Shown here one piece after another: positions 40,420-48,680 of a DNA stretch of 64,000 nucleotides; position 1 is the first letter of the stretch; every line of letters begins with the position of its first letter. The notes beneath the pieces are model-generated. The model did not search any database. It saw only the letters and a list, made by a program, of their open reading frames with translations, and had not been told where the DNA came from. The translations under genes were made by a program, and so were the position numbers. Source of the DNA: JALNZF01 sp964447405 (lineage in GTDB: Bacteria > Nitrospirota > UBA9217). The stretch is taken from contig CAYUSP010000002.1 of NCBI GenBank assembly GCA_964447405.1, positions 620,001 through 684,000 of the forward strand, written 5' to 3'.

Positions 40420-43293
40420 ATGCATATATTGCAAATGATAAGCTATGCGCTGTTCCTGACGGCGGCGATGGAGTCTATTCTGGGATTCCTTCTCTTAAGG
40501 AACAACCCGCGCAAGAGCAATGTCCTGTGGACGGTAACTGCGCTTTCGTTTTTTTCCGCAGCCTTTTCCTTCACCTCCGCGATGATGTATCTGCGCACAT
40601 CCCTGGGTATGCAGATCGATTTATTCGCACGCTTCAATTGGATCGGCTGGTTCACCGTACCTGCCGCACTGCAGCTCCTGTACTACCTAAAGGACGAACA
40701 CAGCCGCGGCGCCCGCACCATCGGGTATATCCTCTACCCCTTCTGGGTGATCATGCTCGGGCTTTGCATATTTACCGACCTTATTGTTGCACCCGGCTAC
40801 TCGGTTCATCCCTTTATCAATGCCCACGGACAACTCGATCCATTTGCCCGTCTCTTCGGGTCACTGCTTGTTGTCTGGCTTCTGTATGAGACGGTCCGCC
40901 TGAGAAGAGAATTCCGCGGGCACCAGCGGCAACAGCTCAATTACTTTTTTCAGGGAGTGCTGATCTTCGGCGGCGGAGCTGCCTTCACCGCGGGATTTTT
41001 GCAGCTCGTTGGCGGATTTGGTTTTGAACCAGGTCTTGCCTCCCTGTTCAGCCTTCCCTGGGTCGCACTCACCTACTATGCGATCACCCGGCACCGGTTG
41101 TTCGATATCCGGATCGTCATTACCCGCGCGCTGACAACCGCCCTGTTGTTGCTACTGCTCTTTCCCCTGCAGTTCCTCCTGTTCAATTTCCTGCGGAGCG
41201 ACTTCGGTGAACCCTTGTCGATTCTAGTCTCGCTTGGATCGGTGGGGCTCGTCTTCTTCGGGACCAGGCTGAACAGAACAACGCAGCGATGGGTCCAGCG
41301 CCTCGTCCTGCAGGACCGTTATAACTATCAGCAGGTGCTTCAGGAGTCCATCCTGGCGATCAATACCATCCTCGACCTGAATGAACTTCTGGATTTCATC
41401 ATCGGGAGTATGAAAAAGAGCCTGATGGTGGATAATGTCTGCCTTTCGCTGCATACCAAGGGAGGGTGGACGTTCCGTCAGGAGAGCCCGGATTTCCGTG
41501 CTGATCAGGCAAGCCAATGCTCGGTGGATGAAGCAGTGCTTGACTGGCTCTGGAAGGTGGGCCGCATTGTCGTGCGGGAGGAACTGAACTCTCTGTTGAC
41601 GAATGCGAGCAACGACGAACGCCGTGTGCTCGATCTTTTTGCGAGGACCAATTCAGAGCTGATCGTGCCGCTCCTGTACAAGGGGGACCTCAAAGGATTC
41701 ATCATGCTGGGGCAGAAAGGCACGGGCAGGCCTTATGTCCAGAGCGATATCGATCTGCTCGCATTGCTTGCCAGCCATGCCGCGGTTGCTATTGAGAACG
41801 CCCGGCTGTATGAAGAGGTAAGCCGCGCGAAGGATTCCCTCCGGGAAAGCGAGGAAAAATTCCGCTCCCTTGCCGAGACCGCTCCGGCCATCATCTTCAT
41901 CCATCAAGGCGGCACCTTTCTATATGCAAATAACGCGAGCATCTCCATGCTCGGCTATACCCGAGAAGAGTTCATGGCCATGGACTTCTGGGGGGTTACG
42001 CACCCTGATGACAAGGAAATGATCATTCAGCGGGGACGATCACGAATAAAGGGCGAGGAGGTGCCCCAGCGATATGAGCTCCGGGTGGTGACCAAGAGCG
42101 GCGATGTGCGCTGGCTTGATATGACCGTTGGCAAGATCGTCTATGAGGGGAAACCCGCGGTCATCGGGAATGCATTCGACATCACGGATAGAAAACAGGC
42201 GGAGGAAGAGCGGGAGCGGTTGTATGAACAGCTTCGGCTTGCCCTGCAATCGCTCAAAGAGAGTGAGTCGCGATTCCGCACGCTGGCGGAGACCACGTCT
42301 GCCGGGATCGTTATCTACCGTGCGGGACAACTGATTTACGTAAATCCCGCCGGAGAAAAGCTCACCGGCCACAACCGCGAAAAACTGATCGGCATGCCCT
42401 TGATCGAGATCATACACCCAAACTACCGCGATCTGGTCACAGCGCGGGGGGAGGCGCGGCTGCTCGGTTTGGACGTGCCCCGGGAGTATGAGTTCATGAT
42501 GGTCACCCGGCTGGGCGAGGAGCGATGGATCAGCATGACCGCGGGTGTCATTGAATACGAAGGGGAACCAGCCGTCATCGCTACGCTTTTTGACATCACG
42601 GACCGCAAACGGGCGGAGATGGAAATGGTCCATCAGTACGAACAGCGGATCGCCGTGGAAAAAAGGCATGTTCTGGAGAAGGAGAAGATCCTGATGGACC
42701 TCCATGACGGCATCGGAGGTATTACAACGAACGTCAGCATCCTGTCGGAGCTTGCGCAAAAGGCCGATAATATAGCCAGCATCAAGAATACGCTGGCCAC
42801 CATATCCCGGCTTTCGCGGGAGGGGATCTCCGAGATTCGCAGCTTCATGCACAGCCTGGACACAACGGAAATGAACTGGCGTACGCTCGCCACCGAGCTG
42901 AAAAGCCAGGGCACCAACCTGGTGGAACCCCATGGTATAGCGTTCTCGTTGGAAGCGGGGATCAGCGATGACACGCCGGAGCAGCCGGGAAGTATGCTCT
43001 GGGTGAATCTTTTCAAGATCTACAAGGAAGCGCTCACCAATGTCATCAAACATTCAAAGGCAAAGGCTGTGGTGATTATCCTGAGTGTCACCCGCGAATC
43101 GATCCAACTGTCCATTCAGGACGACGGCATCGGGATGAAGAAAAAGATCGTTGGCGGCAGGGGGCTGTCGAACATGCGAAAGCGGGCCCAGGAGCTGGGG
43201 GGGACCGTGGAGATGTCTTCCGTGGAAGGAACCCAGGTGCACCTCGTGATACCCATACCGATAAAATATCCCTTGCAGGGGATGGATATATAG
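40420..43293 (+). CDS. Membrane sensor histidine kinase (7TM-GAF-PAS-PAS-HisKA_3)
   Basis: A 957-residue kinase. Residues 1-240 form about seven or eight helices like the HisKA_7TM sensor region. A GAF domain (about 310-455), two PAS domains (about 470-595 and 615-735, each ending in the DITDRKxAE connector) and a HisKA_3 dimerisation domain follow, with phosphorylated H762 in KILMDLHDGIGGITTNVS. The HATPase at the C-terminus has NVIKHSKAKAVVI, QDDGIGMKKKI and GRGLSNMRKRAQ. HisKA_3 kinases pair with NarL-type regulators, and one follows 24 bases downstream. The start lacks a clear ribosome-binding site. The signal is unknown. Confidence 0.9.
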   Translation: MHILQMISYALFLTAAMESILGFLLLRNNPRKSNVLWTVTALSFFSAAFSFTSAMMYLRTSLGMQIDLFARFNWIGWFTVPAALQLLYYLKDEHSRGARTIGYILYPFWVIMLGLCIFTDLIVAPGYSVHPFINAHGQLDPFARLFGSLLVVWLLYETVRLRREFRGHQRQQLNYFFQGVLIFGGGAAFTAGFLQLVGGFGFEPGLASLFSLPWVALTYYAITRHRLFDIRIVITRALTTALLLLLLFPLQFLLFNFLRSDFGEPLSILVSLGSVGLVFFGTRLNRTTQRWVQRLVLQDRYNYQQVLQESILAINTILDLNELLDFIIGSMKKSLMVDNVCLSLHTKGGWTFRQESPDFRADQASQCSVDEAVLDWLWKVGRIVVREELNSLLTNASNDERRVLDLFARTNSELIVPLLYKGDLKGFIMLGQKGTGRPYVQSDIDLLALLASHAAVAIENARLYEEVSRAKDSLRESEEKFRSLAETAPAIIFIHQGGTFLYANNASISMLGYTREEFMAMDFWGVTHPDDKEMIIQRGRSRIKGEEVPQRYELRVVTKSGDVRWLDMTVGKIVYEGKPAVIGNAFDITDRKQAEEERERLYEQLRLALQSLKESESRFRTLAETTSAGIVIYRAGQLIYVNPAGEKLTGHNREKLIGMPLIEIIHPNYRDLVTARGEARLLGLDVPREYEFMMVTRLGEERWISMTAGVIEYEGEPAVIATLFDITDRKRAEMEMVHQYEQRIAVEKRHVLEKEKILMDLHDGIGGITTNVSILSELAQKADNIASIKNTLATISRLSREGISEIRSFMHSLDTTEMNWRTLATELKSQGTNLVEPHGIAFSLEAGISDDTPEQPGSMLWVNLFKIYKEALTNVIKHSKAKAVVIILSVTRESIQLSIQDDGIGMKKKIVGGRGLSNMRKRAQELGGTVEMSSVEGTQVHLVIPIPIKYPLQGMDI

Positions 43294-43317
43294 TTCATTT
43301 TGTGGTAAGGTCTTTCT

Positions 43318-43941
43318 ATGCGACTTGTGATTGTTGAAGATGATCCGCTGCTCCTTGAAAACCTCACACTTCTACTGCGGGGGGAAGAGGGAATCAAGGT
43401 GGCAGGTTCCTACCGGTCCGCGGAGGATGCGTTGAAGGCCCTGAAACAGGCCGCGCCGGAGGTCATGCTGACCGATATTGGCTTGCCCGGCATGTCCGGG
43501 GTCGAGCTTATCAAGAAAGCCAAGGAAGAGATGCCGAATCTCGAGATCATGGCACATACGGTCTTCGAAGACCGCGACCGCGTATTTTCAGCCATCAAGG
43601 CGGGTGCTTCAGGGTACATCCTCAAAGGCAGCAGTCCCCGGGAGATCATTGAAGCTATTCATGCCCTCTACAAGGGCGGGGCGCCGATGAGCCCGAAAAT
43701 AGCCCGCAAGATCATCCATGAGTTCCAGGAAGATACGCCCAGCACAGAGTTTCTTCTTACGTCGCGGGAAACCGAGATCGTCAAGCTCATCGAGGAAGGC
43801 CTGACCTACAAGGAGATCGGTGAACGACTGGGGATCAGCACCCATACCGTTCATACCCATATCAAGAACATCTACGAGAAGCTTCAGGCAAAGAACCGCA
43901 ACGAGGCGATCGTGATGGCAAGAAAGAAAGGCATAATTTAG
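43318..43941 (+). CDS. NarL/LuxR-family response regulator
   Basis: A 207-residue regulator: receiver (residues 1-120) with phospho-acceptor D53 (MLTDIGLPGMSGVELI) and lysine in YILKGS, then a LuxR helix-turn-helix (about 143-205) with LTSRETEIVKLIEEGLTYKE and ISTHTVHTHIKNIYEKL. It is almost certainly the partner of the HisKA_3 kinase immediately upstream (24-base gap, same strand). Target genes are not evident from adjacency. Confidence 0.92.
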   Translation: MRLVIVEDDPLLLENLTLLLRGEEGIKVAGSYRSAEDALKALKQAAPEVMLTDIGLPGMSGVELIKKAKEEMPNLEIMAHTVFEDRDRVFSAIKAGASGYILKGSSPREIIEAIHALYKGGAPMSPKIARKIIHEFQEDTPSTEFLLTSRETEIVKLIEEGLTYKEIGERLGISTHTVHTHIKNIYEKLQAKNRNEAIVMARKKGII

Positions 43942-44081
43942 AGACCGTCCCCTATAATCCCTTCGTTGTATTCTTCCGACCCACAGTCATACGGAATCAC
44001 CGCTTTTCCCAGTTCCAGCACCGTTTTGTAACGAGTGAATCCCGCGCGCTGAAATCCTTCCCGCATAGCGGGATTATCGAC
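43938..44081 (-). pseudogene. Possible remnant of a GNAT acetyltransferase C-terminus
   Basis: On the minus strand one frame reads DNPAMREGFQRAGFTRYKTV followed by LELGKAVIPYD. That resembles the closing strands of GNAT proteins (N, then a GF-x-RYKT pattern). It has a stop codon directly upstream (TGA 44084-44082), no start, and ends at 43938 overlapping the tail of the regulator gene. Only about 47 codons remain, so the assignment rests on pattern recognition alone. Confidence 0.3.
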
Positions 44082-44147
44082 TCATGCTTCCCGTTGTGTT
44101 ATCATAGAATGGGTGACAGTGTACATTCCCAATGACAGGAGGTACGC

Positions 44148-45059
44148 ATGCGTACAGTCCGTTCCCTGATCACTTTTATTCTGGCTCTATTTCTTCTCGC
44201 CTGCCAAACGCATAAGGACGGCGCGATCGAGGGTTCGGTCGTTCCCGTGGGTTCGGCAGCGAGTGTGGCCGTTATGCGTGATGGGAAGAATGTCGCGACC
44301 GTCTTGGTGAGCATTCAGGACGGCTCGTTCAAAGCGGGAGTTGCCGCAGGTACCTATACCATCGCAGTTATGGCTCCAGGTGCGGTATTTCCAGTTCGGC
44401 TCGAAGGCATCATCGTCCGTTCCGGTGAAACAACGAAACTGCAGCCGATCACTGTTGCTTCGGCTGGTGGCGCCGCAAACCTGGTTGGCAAAGTCGTGCC
44501 TGCGCGGCCCGGTTGCGAGGTCAAACTGCTGTACGAAGGGAAAGAGCGGGCATCCGTGCAAACGGACAAAGAGGGCCGATATGAATTCAAGGAGATCCCG
44601 GCTGGCACCTACGAAGTTCGTGCGAATTCACCAGGCCATGCCGAAGACCGGGCGCCCGTGTCGGTTGCGGATTCACAGACCGCTGAACATACGGCTGTCC
44701 TCCTGCCGATCACGATGATCACTGGTGTCGACTGGGCAGGCGGTAAGATAAGCGCCACGGGTATCGGGCTTCCGCCGACTGATGCTCCTAATCCAGCGGT
44801 CCGGAAGGCCATGACGGAGCGGGCCGCGCTTGTGGACGGGCAGAGGAACCTGCTTCGGACCATTGAACAGATCAAGATCGACAGCAGTCGTGATATCAAG
44901 ACAGCCATGGGGAACCGGATTTTCTTGGCAAGAATCCAGGGCTTTGTAAAGGGCTATACCGTCGTGAGTACGCGGGAACTGGAGGGTGGCAAGATTGAGT
45001 TCGTACTGGAACTGCCGCTGACCGGACCTTCAGGACTCTCGCGTCATATCGTAGAGTAG
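44148..45059 (+). CDS. Lipoprotein with carboxypeptidase-regulatory-like beta domains
   Basis: A 303-residue protein. Lipoprotein signal ending in LLAC (residue about 19). Residues about 25-100 form one beta-sandwich-like domain, and about 115-185 a clear CarboxypepD_reg-like domain (KEGRYEFKEIPAGTYEVRAN). The last 90 residues (RKAMTERAALVDGQRNLLRT, then EQIKI) recall the LPP20-type domain of outer-membrane lipoproteins, which shows the same AxxDAxRNL pattern. Likely surface or periplasm-facing on a lipid anchor; no function is evident. The binding site ACAGGAGG precedes ATG 44148. A CGGGAG/CTCCCG hairpin lies at the stop. Confidence 0.75.
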   Translation: MRTVRSLITFILALFLLACQTHKDGAIEGSVVPVGSAASVAVMRDGKNVATVLVSIQDGSFKAGVAAGTYTIAVMAPGAVFPVRLEGIIVRSGETTKLQPITVASAGGAANLVGKVVPARPGCEVKLLYEGKERASVQTDKEGRYEFKEIPAGTYEVRANSPGHAEDRAPVSVADSQTAEHTAVLLPITMITGVDWAGGKISATGIGLPPTDAPNPAVRKAMTERAALVDGQRNLLRTIEQIKIDSSRDIKTAMGNRIFLARIQGFVKGYTVVSTRELEGGKIEFVLELPLTGPSGLSRHIVE

Positions 45060-45156
45060 CGGGAGGTTCGCTCCCGTATGCCCTGTTGCGCTATGTTGCA
45101 GAACAGTGCATTGTAAAAAGCGATCTCATACCCCAAAAATACCCCACGCAGGGGAT

Positions 45157-45184
45157 TTACAATACCCGTTTTTGAAGCTATGAT
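45157..45184 (+). promoter_or_regulatory. Promoter-like sequence upstream of a terminator (possible sRNA)
   Basis: -35-like TTACAA (45157-45162), 16-nt spacer, -10 TATGAT (45179-45184), with no reading frame before the terminator 56 bases downstream. Confidence 0.35.
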
Positions 45185-45190
45185 CTAATC

Positions 45191-45271
45191 ATAAACCAAT
45201 AGATCAGTACATTTCGGGCTTCATCCTCCTTTACCTTAACCCTCTTCTGATCATCACAGAAGGGGGTTTTT
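45191..45271 (+). ncRNA. Candidate small RNA with anti-Shine-Dalgarno segment
   Basis: A predicted transcript of about 80 nt between the promoter-like sequence and a strong terminator. It contains no start codon with a binding site. The segment CATCCTCCTTTACC, just before the terminator stem, is unpaired in the obvious fold and complementary to AGGAGG-type ribosome-binding sites, a design seen in trans-acting sRNAs. Alternatively it is only the tail of the lipoprotein message. Confidence 0.35.
45240..45271 (+). terminator. Strong rho-independent terminator
   Basis: A 10-bp stem (CCCTCTTCTG 45240-45249 with CAGAAGGGGG 45257-45266, one G-U), 7-nt loop, followed by TTTTT. It lies 180 bases after the lipoprotein gene. 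Confidence 0.85.
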
Positions 45272-45302
45272 ATTGTATCTATTCAATACAAAAACACGGC
45301 GT

Positions 45303-45415
45303 CTCGCGCAAAGCCGCAAAGAGCGCAAAGAAAAGCCGATGTCTTGGTTTAATACAAACCAATGCCTTAGACTTTTTACGCCTTTCTTGGCGACTTTGCG
45401 GCTTTGCGCGAAAAT
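45303..45415. repeat. GCAAAGCCGCAAAG dyad element, copy B1
   Basis: Inverted arms TCGCGCAAAGCCGCAAAG (from 45303) and CTTTGCGGCTTTGCGCGA (ending near 45411), an 18-base perfect inverted repeat within a longer imperfect one, about 70 unique bases between. A second copy (B2) is at 54797-54948. No reading frame is present; from here to ilvE (45425-45616) the sequence is AT-rich and empty. Confidence 0.7.
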
Positions 45416-45616
45416 TGTTTTGCATCAAAGAGTTTTTTTCGAAAACATTGCTGGACAGATACTTTAATTTTTTACTTTTGCTCATGGTTTACAAAAGCTG
45501 AATAGTTACTTTTATTTTGCATTCAGTTTCCGTTGTTACCGTTCATCGAAGAGCTCTACAGGTCCTGAATCATGATGCAGGATTGATGAAACGATGGGAA
45601 TATCACAAAAAAACGG

Positions 45617-45645
45617 TTGACAATTCAGCATGAGGCTGTTATAAA
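45617..45645 (+). promoter_or_regulatory. Promoter of the branched-chain aminotransferase gene
   Basis: -35 TTGACA (45617-45622), 17-nt spacer, -10 TATAAA (45640-45645). ATG 45654 lies eight bases after the -10, so the message would be leaderless or nearly so. Confidence 0.7.
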
Positions 45646-45653
45646 CTACGCCT

Positions 45654-46595
45654 ATGCTGCAGGCCACTGAAAAGATCTGGATGAACGGCTCGTTCGTAAA
45701 ATGGGATGATGCCAAGGTCCATGTACTCACACATACGCTCCACTACGGAACAGGCGTATTCGAGGGCATCAGGTGCTATAAGGCCGAGGCCGGGTCCGCG
45801 GTTTTTCGTCTCCAGGAGCATGTTGAGCGTCTTTTCGATTCAGCTCATATCTGCCAGATGGACATCCCCTATACCCGCGATGCAGTGAGCAACGCCATCC
45901 TCGAGACCATCCGCATCAACAAGATCGACGCGTGCTATATACGGCCGCTGGCTTTTTTGGGATATGGCGCCATGGGCATCTTCCCCAAAGAGAATCCGGT
46001 CCAGCTTACCATTGCCGTCTGGCCCTGGGGCAGCTATCTCGGCGAGGAAGGCCTCAAAAACGGCATCCGCGTGAAAATATCGTCCTTCACCCGTCCCCAT
46101 GTAAACGCGACCATGGTGCGCTCCAAAACCACGGCGAACTATGCGAATTCACTGCTTGCCAAGCGTGAAGCGCTCAAAGACGGCTACGACGAGGCCATGC
46201 TGCTCGATACGGACGGCTATGTCGCGGAAGGAAGCGGAGAGAATGTGTTCATCGTTCGCAAGGGCGTGCTCAAAACGCCTCCGCTCACCGCCATTCTCGA
46301 GGGCATCACCCGCGCTTCAGTCATGCAGCTTGCTGCGGAGCGCGGCATACGGGTAGTGGAGGAGCGGTTTACCCGCGACGAATTATACATCGCAGACGAG
46401 GCGTTCTTTACCGGTACTGCCGCTGAGATCACGCCGATCCGGGAAGTGGATAATCGTGCGATCGGCGCCGGTAAGCCGGGGCCGGTGACAAAAAACATCC
46501 AGTCGGCATTTTTCGACATCGTGCAGGGCCGGGATCGTGGACACTCAGACTGGCTTACGTATGTCGCGGCAAAACAGCCGGCAATCAAAGCTTAG
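45654..46595 (+). CDS. ilvE: Branched-chain amino acid aminotransferase IlvE
   Basis: A 313-residue fold-type IV PLP enzyme that transaminates valine, leucine and isoleucine with 2-oxoglutarate. The start matches family form (KIWMNGSFVKWDDAKVHVLT then HTLHYGTGVFEGIRCY); RPLAFLGYGAMGIFP follows; the PLP-binding lysine lies in TTANYANSLLAKREALKDGY; and EGSGENVFIVRKGVLKTPPL precedes the glycine-rich phosphate loop (EGITRASVMQLA). FTGTAAEITPIREVDNRAIG completes the class IV signature. Length fits (about 305). The ATG directly follows a consensus promoter without a binding site. Confidence 0.93.
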   Translation: MLQATEKIWMNGSFVKWDDAKVHVLTHTLHYGTGVFEGIRCYKAEAGSAVFRLQEHVERLFDSAHICQMDIPYTRDAVSNAILETIRINKIDACYIRPLAFLGYGAMGIFPKENPVQLTIAVWPWGSYLGEEGLKNGIRVKISSFTRPHVNATMVRSKTTANYANSLLAKREALKDGYDEAMLLDTDGYVAEGSGENVFIVRKGVLKTPPLTAILEGITRASVMQLAAERGIRVVEERFTRDELYIADEAFFTGTAAEITPIREVDNRAIGAGKPGPVTKNIQSAFFDIVQGRDRGHSDWLTYVAAKQPAIKA

Positions 46596-46699
46596 CATCG
46601 TTTTTCAGGGAAGAACGCACCCGCCTCTATTCCCTGAGATTGAAGCCCGGACCGCCGGGATCGTTCAAGACAAGCTTCAGATACACAGGTTTTCCAAGT

Positions 46700-46784
46700 G
46701 CCGAAGTGGTGGAACTGGTAGACACGCACGTTTGAGGGGCGTGTGGGGCAACCCATGGGGGTTCGAGTCCCCCCTTCGGCACCA
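46700..46784 (+). tRNA. tRNA-Leu, anticodon GAG
   Basis: An 85-base cloverleaf: acceptor GCCGAAG / CTTCGGC with discriminator A and encoded CCA (46782-46784), anticodon stem CACGT/GCGTG enclosing loop TTGAGGG (anticodon GAG, reading CTC and CTT), long variable arm as expected for leucine, and T arm GGGGG-TTCGAGT-CCCCC. A short T run follows. Confidence 0.93.
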
Positions 46785-46844
46785 TTTTTCCGATCTGCGC
46801 AACATTCTTACTGCAGTCCCTCTCGCAGTCCCGAGTCCGTCCGC

Positions 46845-48452
46845 ATGAAATCAACACTTCGCATACTTTTGTTCTGGTGTCTCGCCACTGTTATTCCCGC
46901 AGCCGGTTTCGGTCAGGCGAATGGCATGAACGGTACGGGGATCGTGTCAGCGCCGCTTGCGAACGTGCATGAAGAGGCTGCGCCGAAATCCAGGCTTGCC
47001 ACACAGGTCCTCATGGGCGATGAAGTGCGCATCCTGGAAAAGCAGGACAACCGCTACCGGATATCGATCCCGGGTCAGGAGAGCCGCGAAGGATGGATCC
47101 AGCAGGAGGCGGTGCTCATTCCGAAGGACAAGGGCCGCTCCTATCTGAACGCGAACCATCAGTGGGTTGTCATAACAACACCCAAGGCCGATGCCCTGAT
47201 ACTTCACAAGACCGGTGACCATCGGGTTTCACTGTACGCCGGGACACGCCTGCCAGTGGTCCAGAAGACCGAGAATGGCTACAAGGTCCGGTTTCCCGAC
47301 CGCTCTGAAGCAATGATCGACGGATCGGAAGCAATGCCCGAGAAGTCCATTGATCCGGTCCAGAACGATACCAAGCCCGAAGACATCGCCAAAACAGCCA
47401 TGCAGTTTTTGAACGTGCGGCATCTGAGCGGCGGGCTTACGGCGCAGGGCATGGACATCAACGGCCTCATCTATATAACCTACCGGATCCACGGCATTCA
47501 GATCGGCACGGACCTCTCATCCTATAAAGCCAGGGCAAGGAACACGCCGAAAAAAGACATCGAAACCGGCGACCTCCTGGTGTTCCACGGAGAGAGCCTC
47601 GGATTATATCTCGGAAACGGCCGCTTCCTGCAGGTCCCTAAAAAATCCACGGCGCAGATCGCGGGCATCCACGATCGCCGCTACGCGAACGCACTGCAAT
47701 CAGGCCTGCGTCTGCTCGGCGCCGGGCTCGATGAGAGCAAGCCGGCTGCGGCCATGACCGCGGACGAGATTCTCCTGGCGCAGGCGCGCATCGCGAAGCT
47801 GCCAACAGGCAAACGCATAGCCTACTGGGCAGGCAGATTCATCGGCACGCCCTATGATACGGACCCTCTCGGCCTGTACGTGCGTGCGAACCGGATCGTG
47901 GCTGATGAAAAAGCAGACTGCATGTATCATACTTTCCGCGCCGTGGAGCTTGCGCAGAGCAGTACTCCCGGGGAGGCGATCGAACGGGCGCTCGATGTCC
48001 GATTCATTACCCGGGGCATCCTCGCGGATGGCATCGTAACGAATTACGAACAGCGCTTTCAGTACGGCGAGGACATGGTTCTGAGCAACAAATGGGGCAG
48101 GAACATGACCGCGGACCTCGGCGAGACCCGACAGATCACCGGGTCCCGCGGAAAAGAGTTCGTGGACATTCTCCCCAAAAGCATTCTCGCAACAAGAGCG
48201 CTCCAGAAAAAACTGCAGGACGGCGACATCGTCTTCTGGGTCAAGGACCCGAAGAAGCGCGTGGTCGAAGAGATCGTAGCGCACCTGTCGATCGTGCGGA
48301 TCAAGGGTGGGAAGCCCTATTTGATCCACGCGTCAGGCGACAAAGACCGGCCGGACAGGCCGGGCAGCGGAGTAGTGAAAGAAGTGTTCTTCGGCGATTA
48401 TATCCGGACTATGAAATTCATCGGCGCGTTCGTGACGCGCTTCGAACAGTGA
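46845..48452 (+). CDS. Secreted SH3 / NlpC-P60-like cell-wall protein with two peptidase-like domains
   Basis: From ATG 46845 (open frame continues back over the tRNA, so that part is discarded) the 535-residue product has a signal peptide (cleaved after about residue 24), two bacterial SH3-like segments (about 30-90 and 95-160), and then two NlpC/P60-type domains. The first (about 185-285) reads GMDINGLIYITYRIHG where active enzymes have DCSGL, so the catalytic cysteine is missing. The second (about 315-450) has YWAGRFIGTPYDTDPLG and EKADCMYHTFRAVELA with a candidate catalytic cysteine, and HLSIV as the histidine strand. It probably binds or trims peptidoglycan in the periplasm; the first domain may be a binding module. 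Confidence 0.75.
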   Translation: MKSTLRILLFWCLATVIPAAGFGQANGMNGTGIVSAPLANVHEEAAPKSRLATQVLMGDEVRILEKQDNRYRISIPGQESREGWIQQEAVLIPKDKGRSYLNANHQWVVITTPKADALILHKTGDHRVSLYAGTRLPVVQKTENGYKVRFPDRSEAMIDGSEAMPEKSIDPVQNDTKPEDIAKTAMQFLNVRHLSGGLTAQGMDINGLIYITYRIHGIQIGTDLSSYKARARNTPKKDIETGDLLVFHGESLGLYLGNGRFLQVPKKSTAQIAGIHDRRYANALQSGLRLLGAGLDESKPAAAMTADEILLAQARIAKLPTGKRIAYWAGRFIGTPYDTDPLGLYVRANRIVADEKADCMYHTFRAVELAQSSTPGEAIERALDVRFITRGILADGIVTNYEQRFQYGEDMVLSNKWGRNMTADLGETRQITGSRGKEFVDILPKSILATRALQKKLQDGDIVFWVKDPKKRVVEEIVAHLSIVRIKGGKPYLIHASGDKDRPDRPGSGVVKEVFFGDYIRTMKFIGAFVTRFEQ

Positions 48453-48462
48453 GAAGCGAAGT

Positions 48463-48500
48463 GTCACGTAGCAGGGGTCAAGTAACAAGAGACCAGGATC
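48463..48500 (+). repeat. GGGTCAAG repeat fragment
   Basis: GTCACGTAGCAGGGGTCAAG and the following AACAAGAGACCAGG match the GGGTC family found between nadC, birA and coaX. From 48622, ATTCCGCATTCAGCAATCCA and onward looks like another low-complexity repeat used in this genome. Confidence 0.45.
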
Positions 48501-48585
48501 CCGGGACAACTATCAATATTGCTGAAAGCGCTATGATCCAGGCCCCTTGTTTTGCGCGGCAACCCACGATTCAATCACTTTCGGT

Positions 48586-48615
48586 TTGACAACCTTTCCT
48601 ACTCTCTGCTATTCT
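48586..48615 (+). promoter_or_regulatory. Promoter of the comM gene
   Basis: -35 TTGACA (48586-48591), 18-nt spacer, -10 TATTCT (48610-48615). Confidence 0.5.
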
Positions 48616-48680
48616 CATCCAACAACTTTTTCATATTCCGCATTCAGCAATCCACATTCATCATTCACATAAGGAGCCCC

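Noticed and set aside
46743..46844. Extension of the NlpC-like gene back over tRNA-Leu
   Set aside because: Overlaps a complete tRNA gene and would precede the signal peptide; ATG 46845 gives a proper secretion signal.
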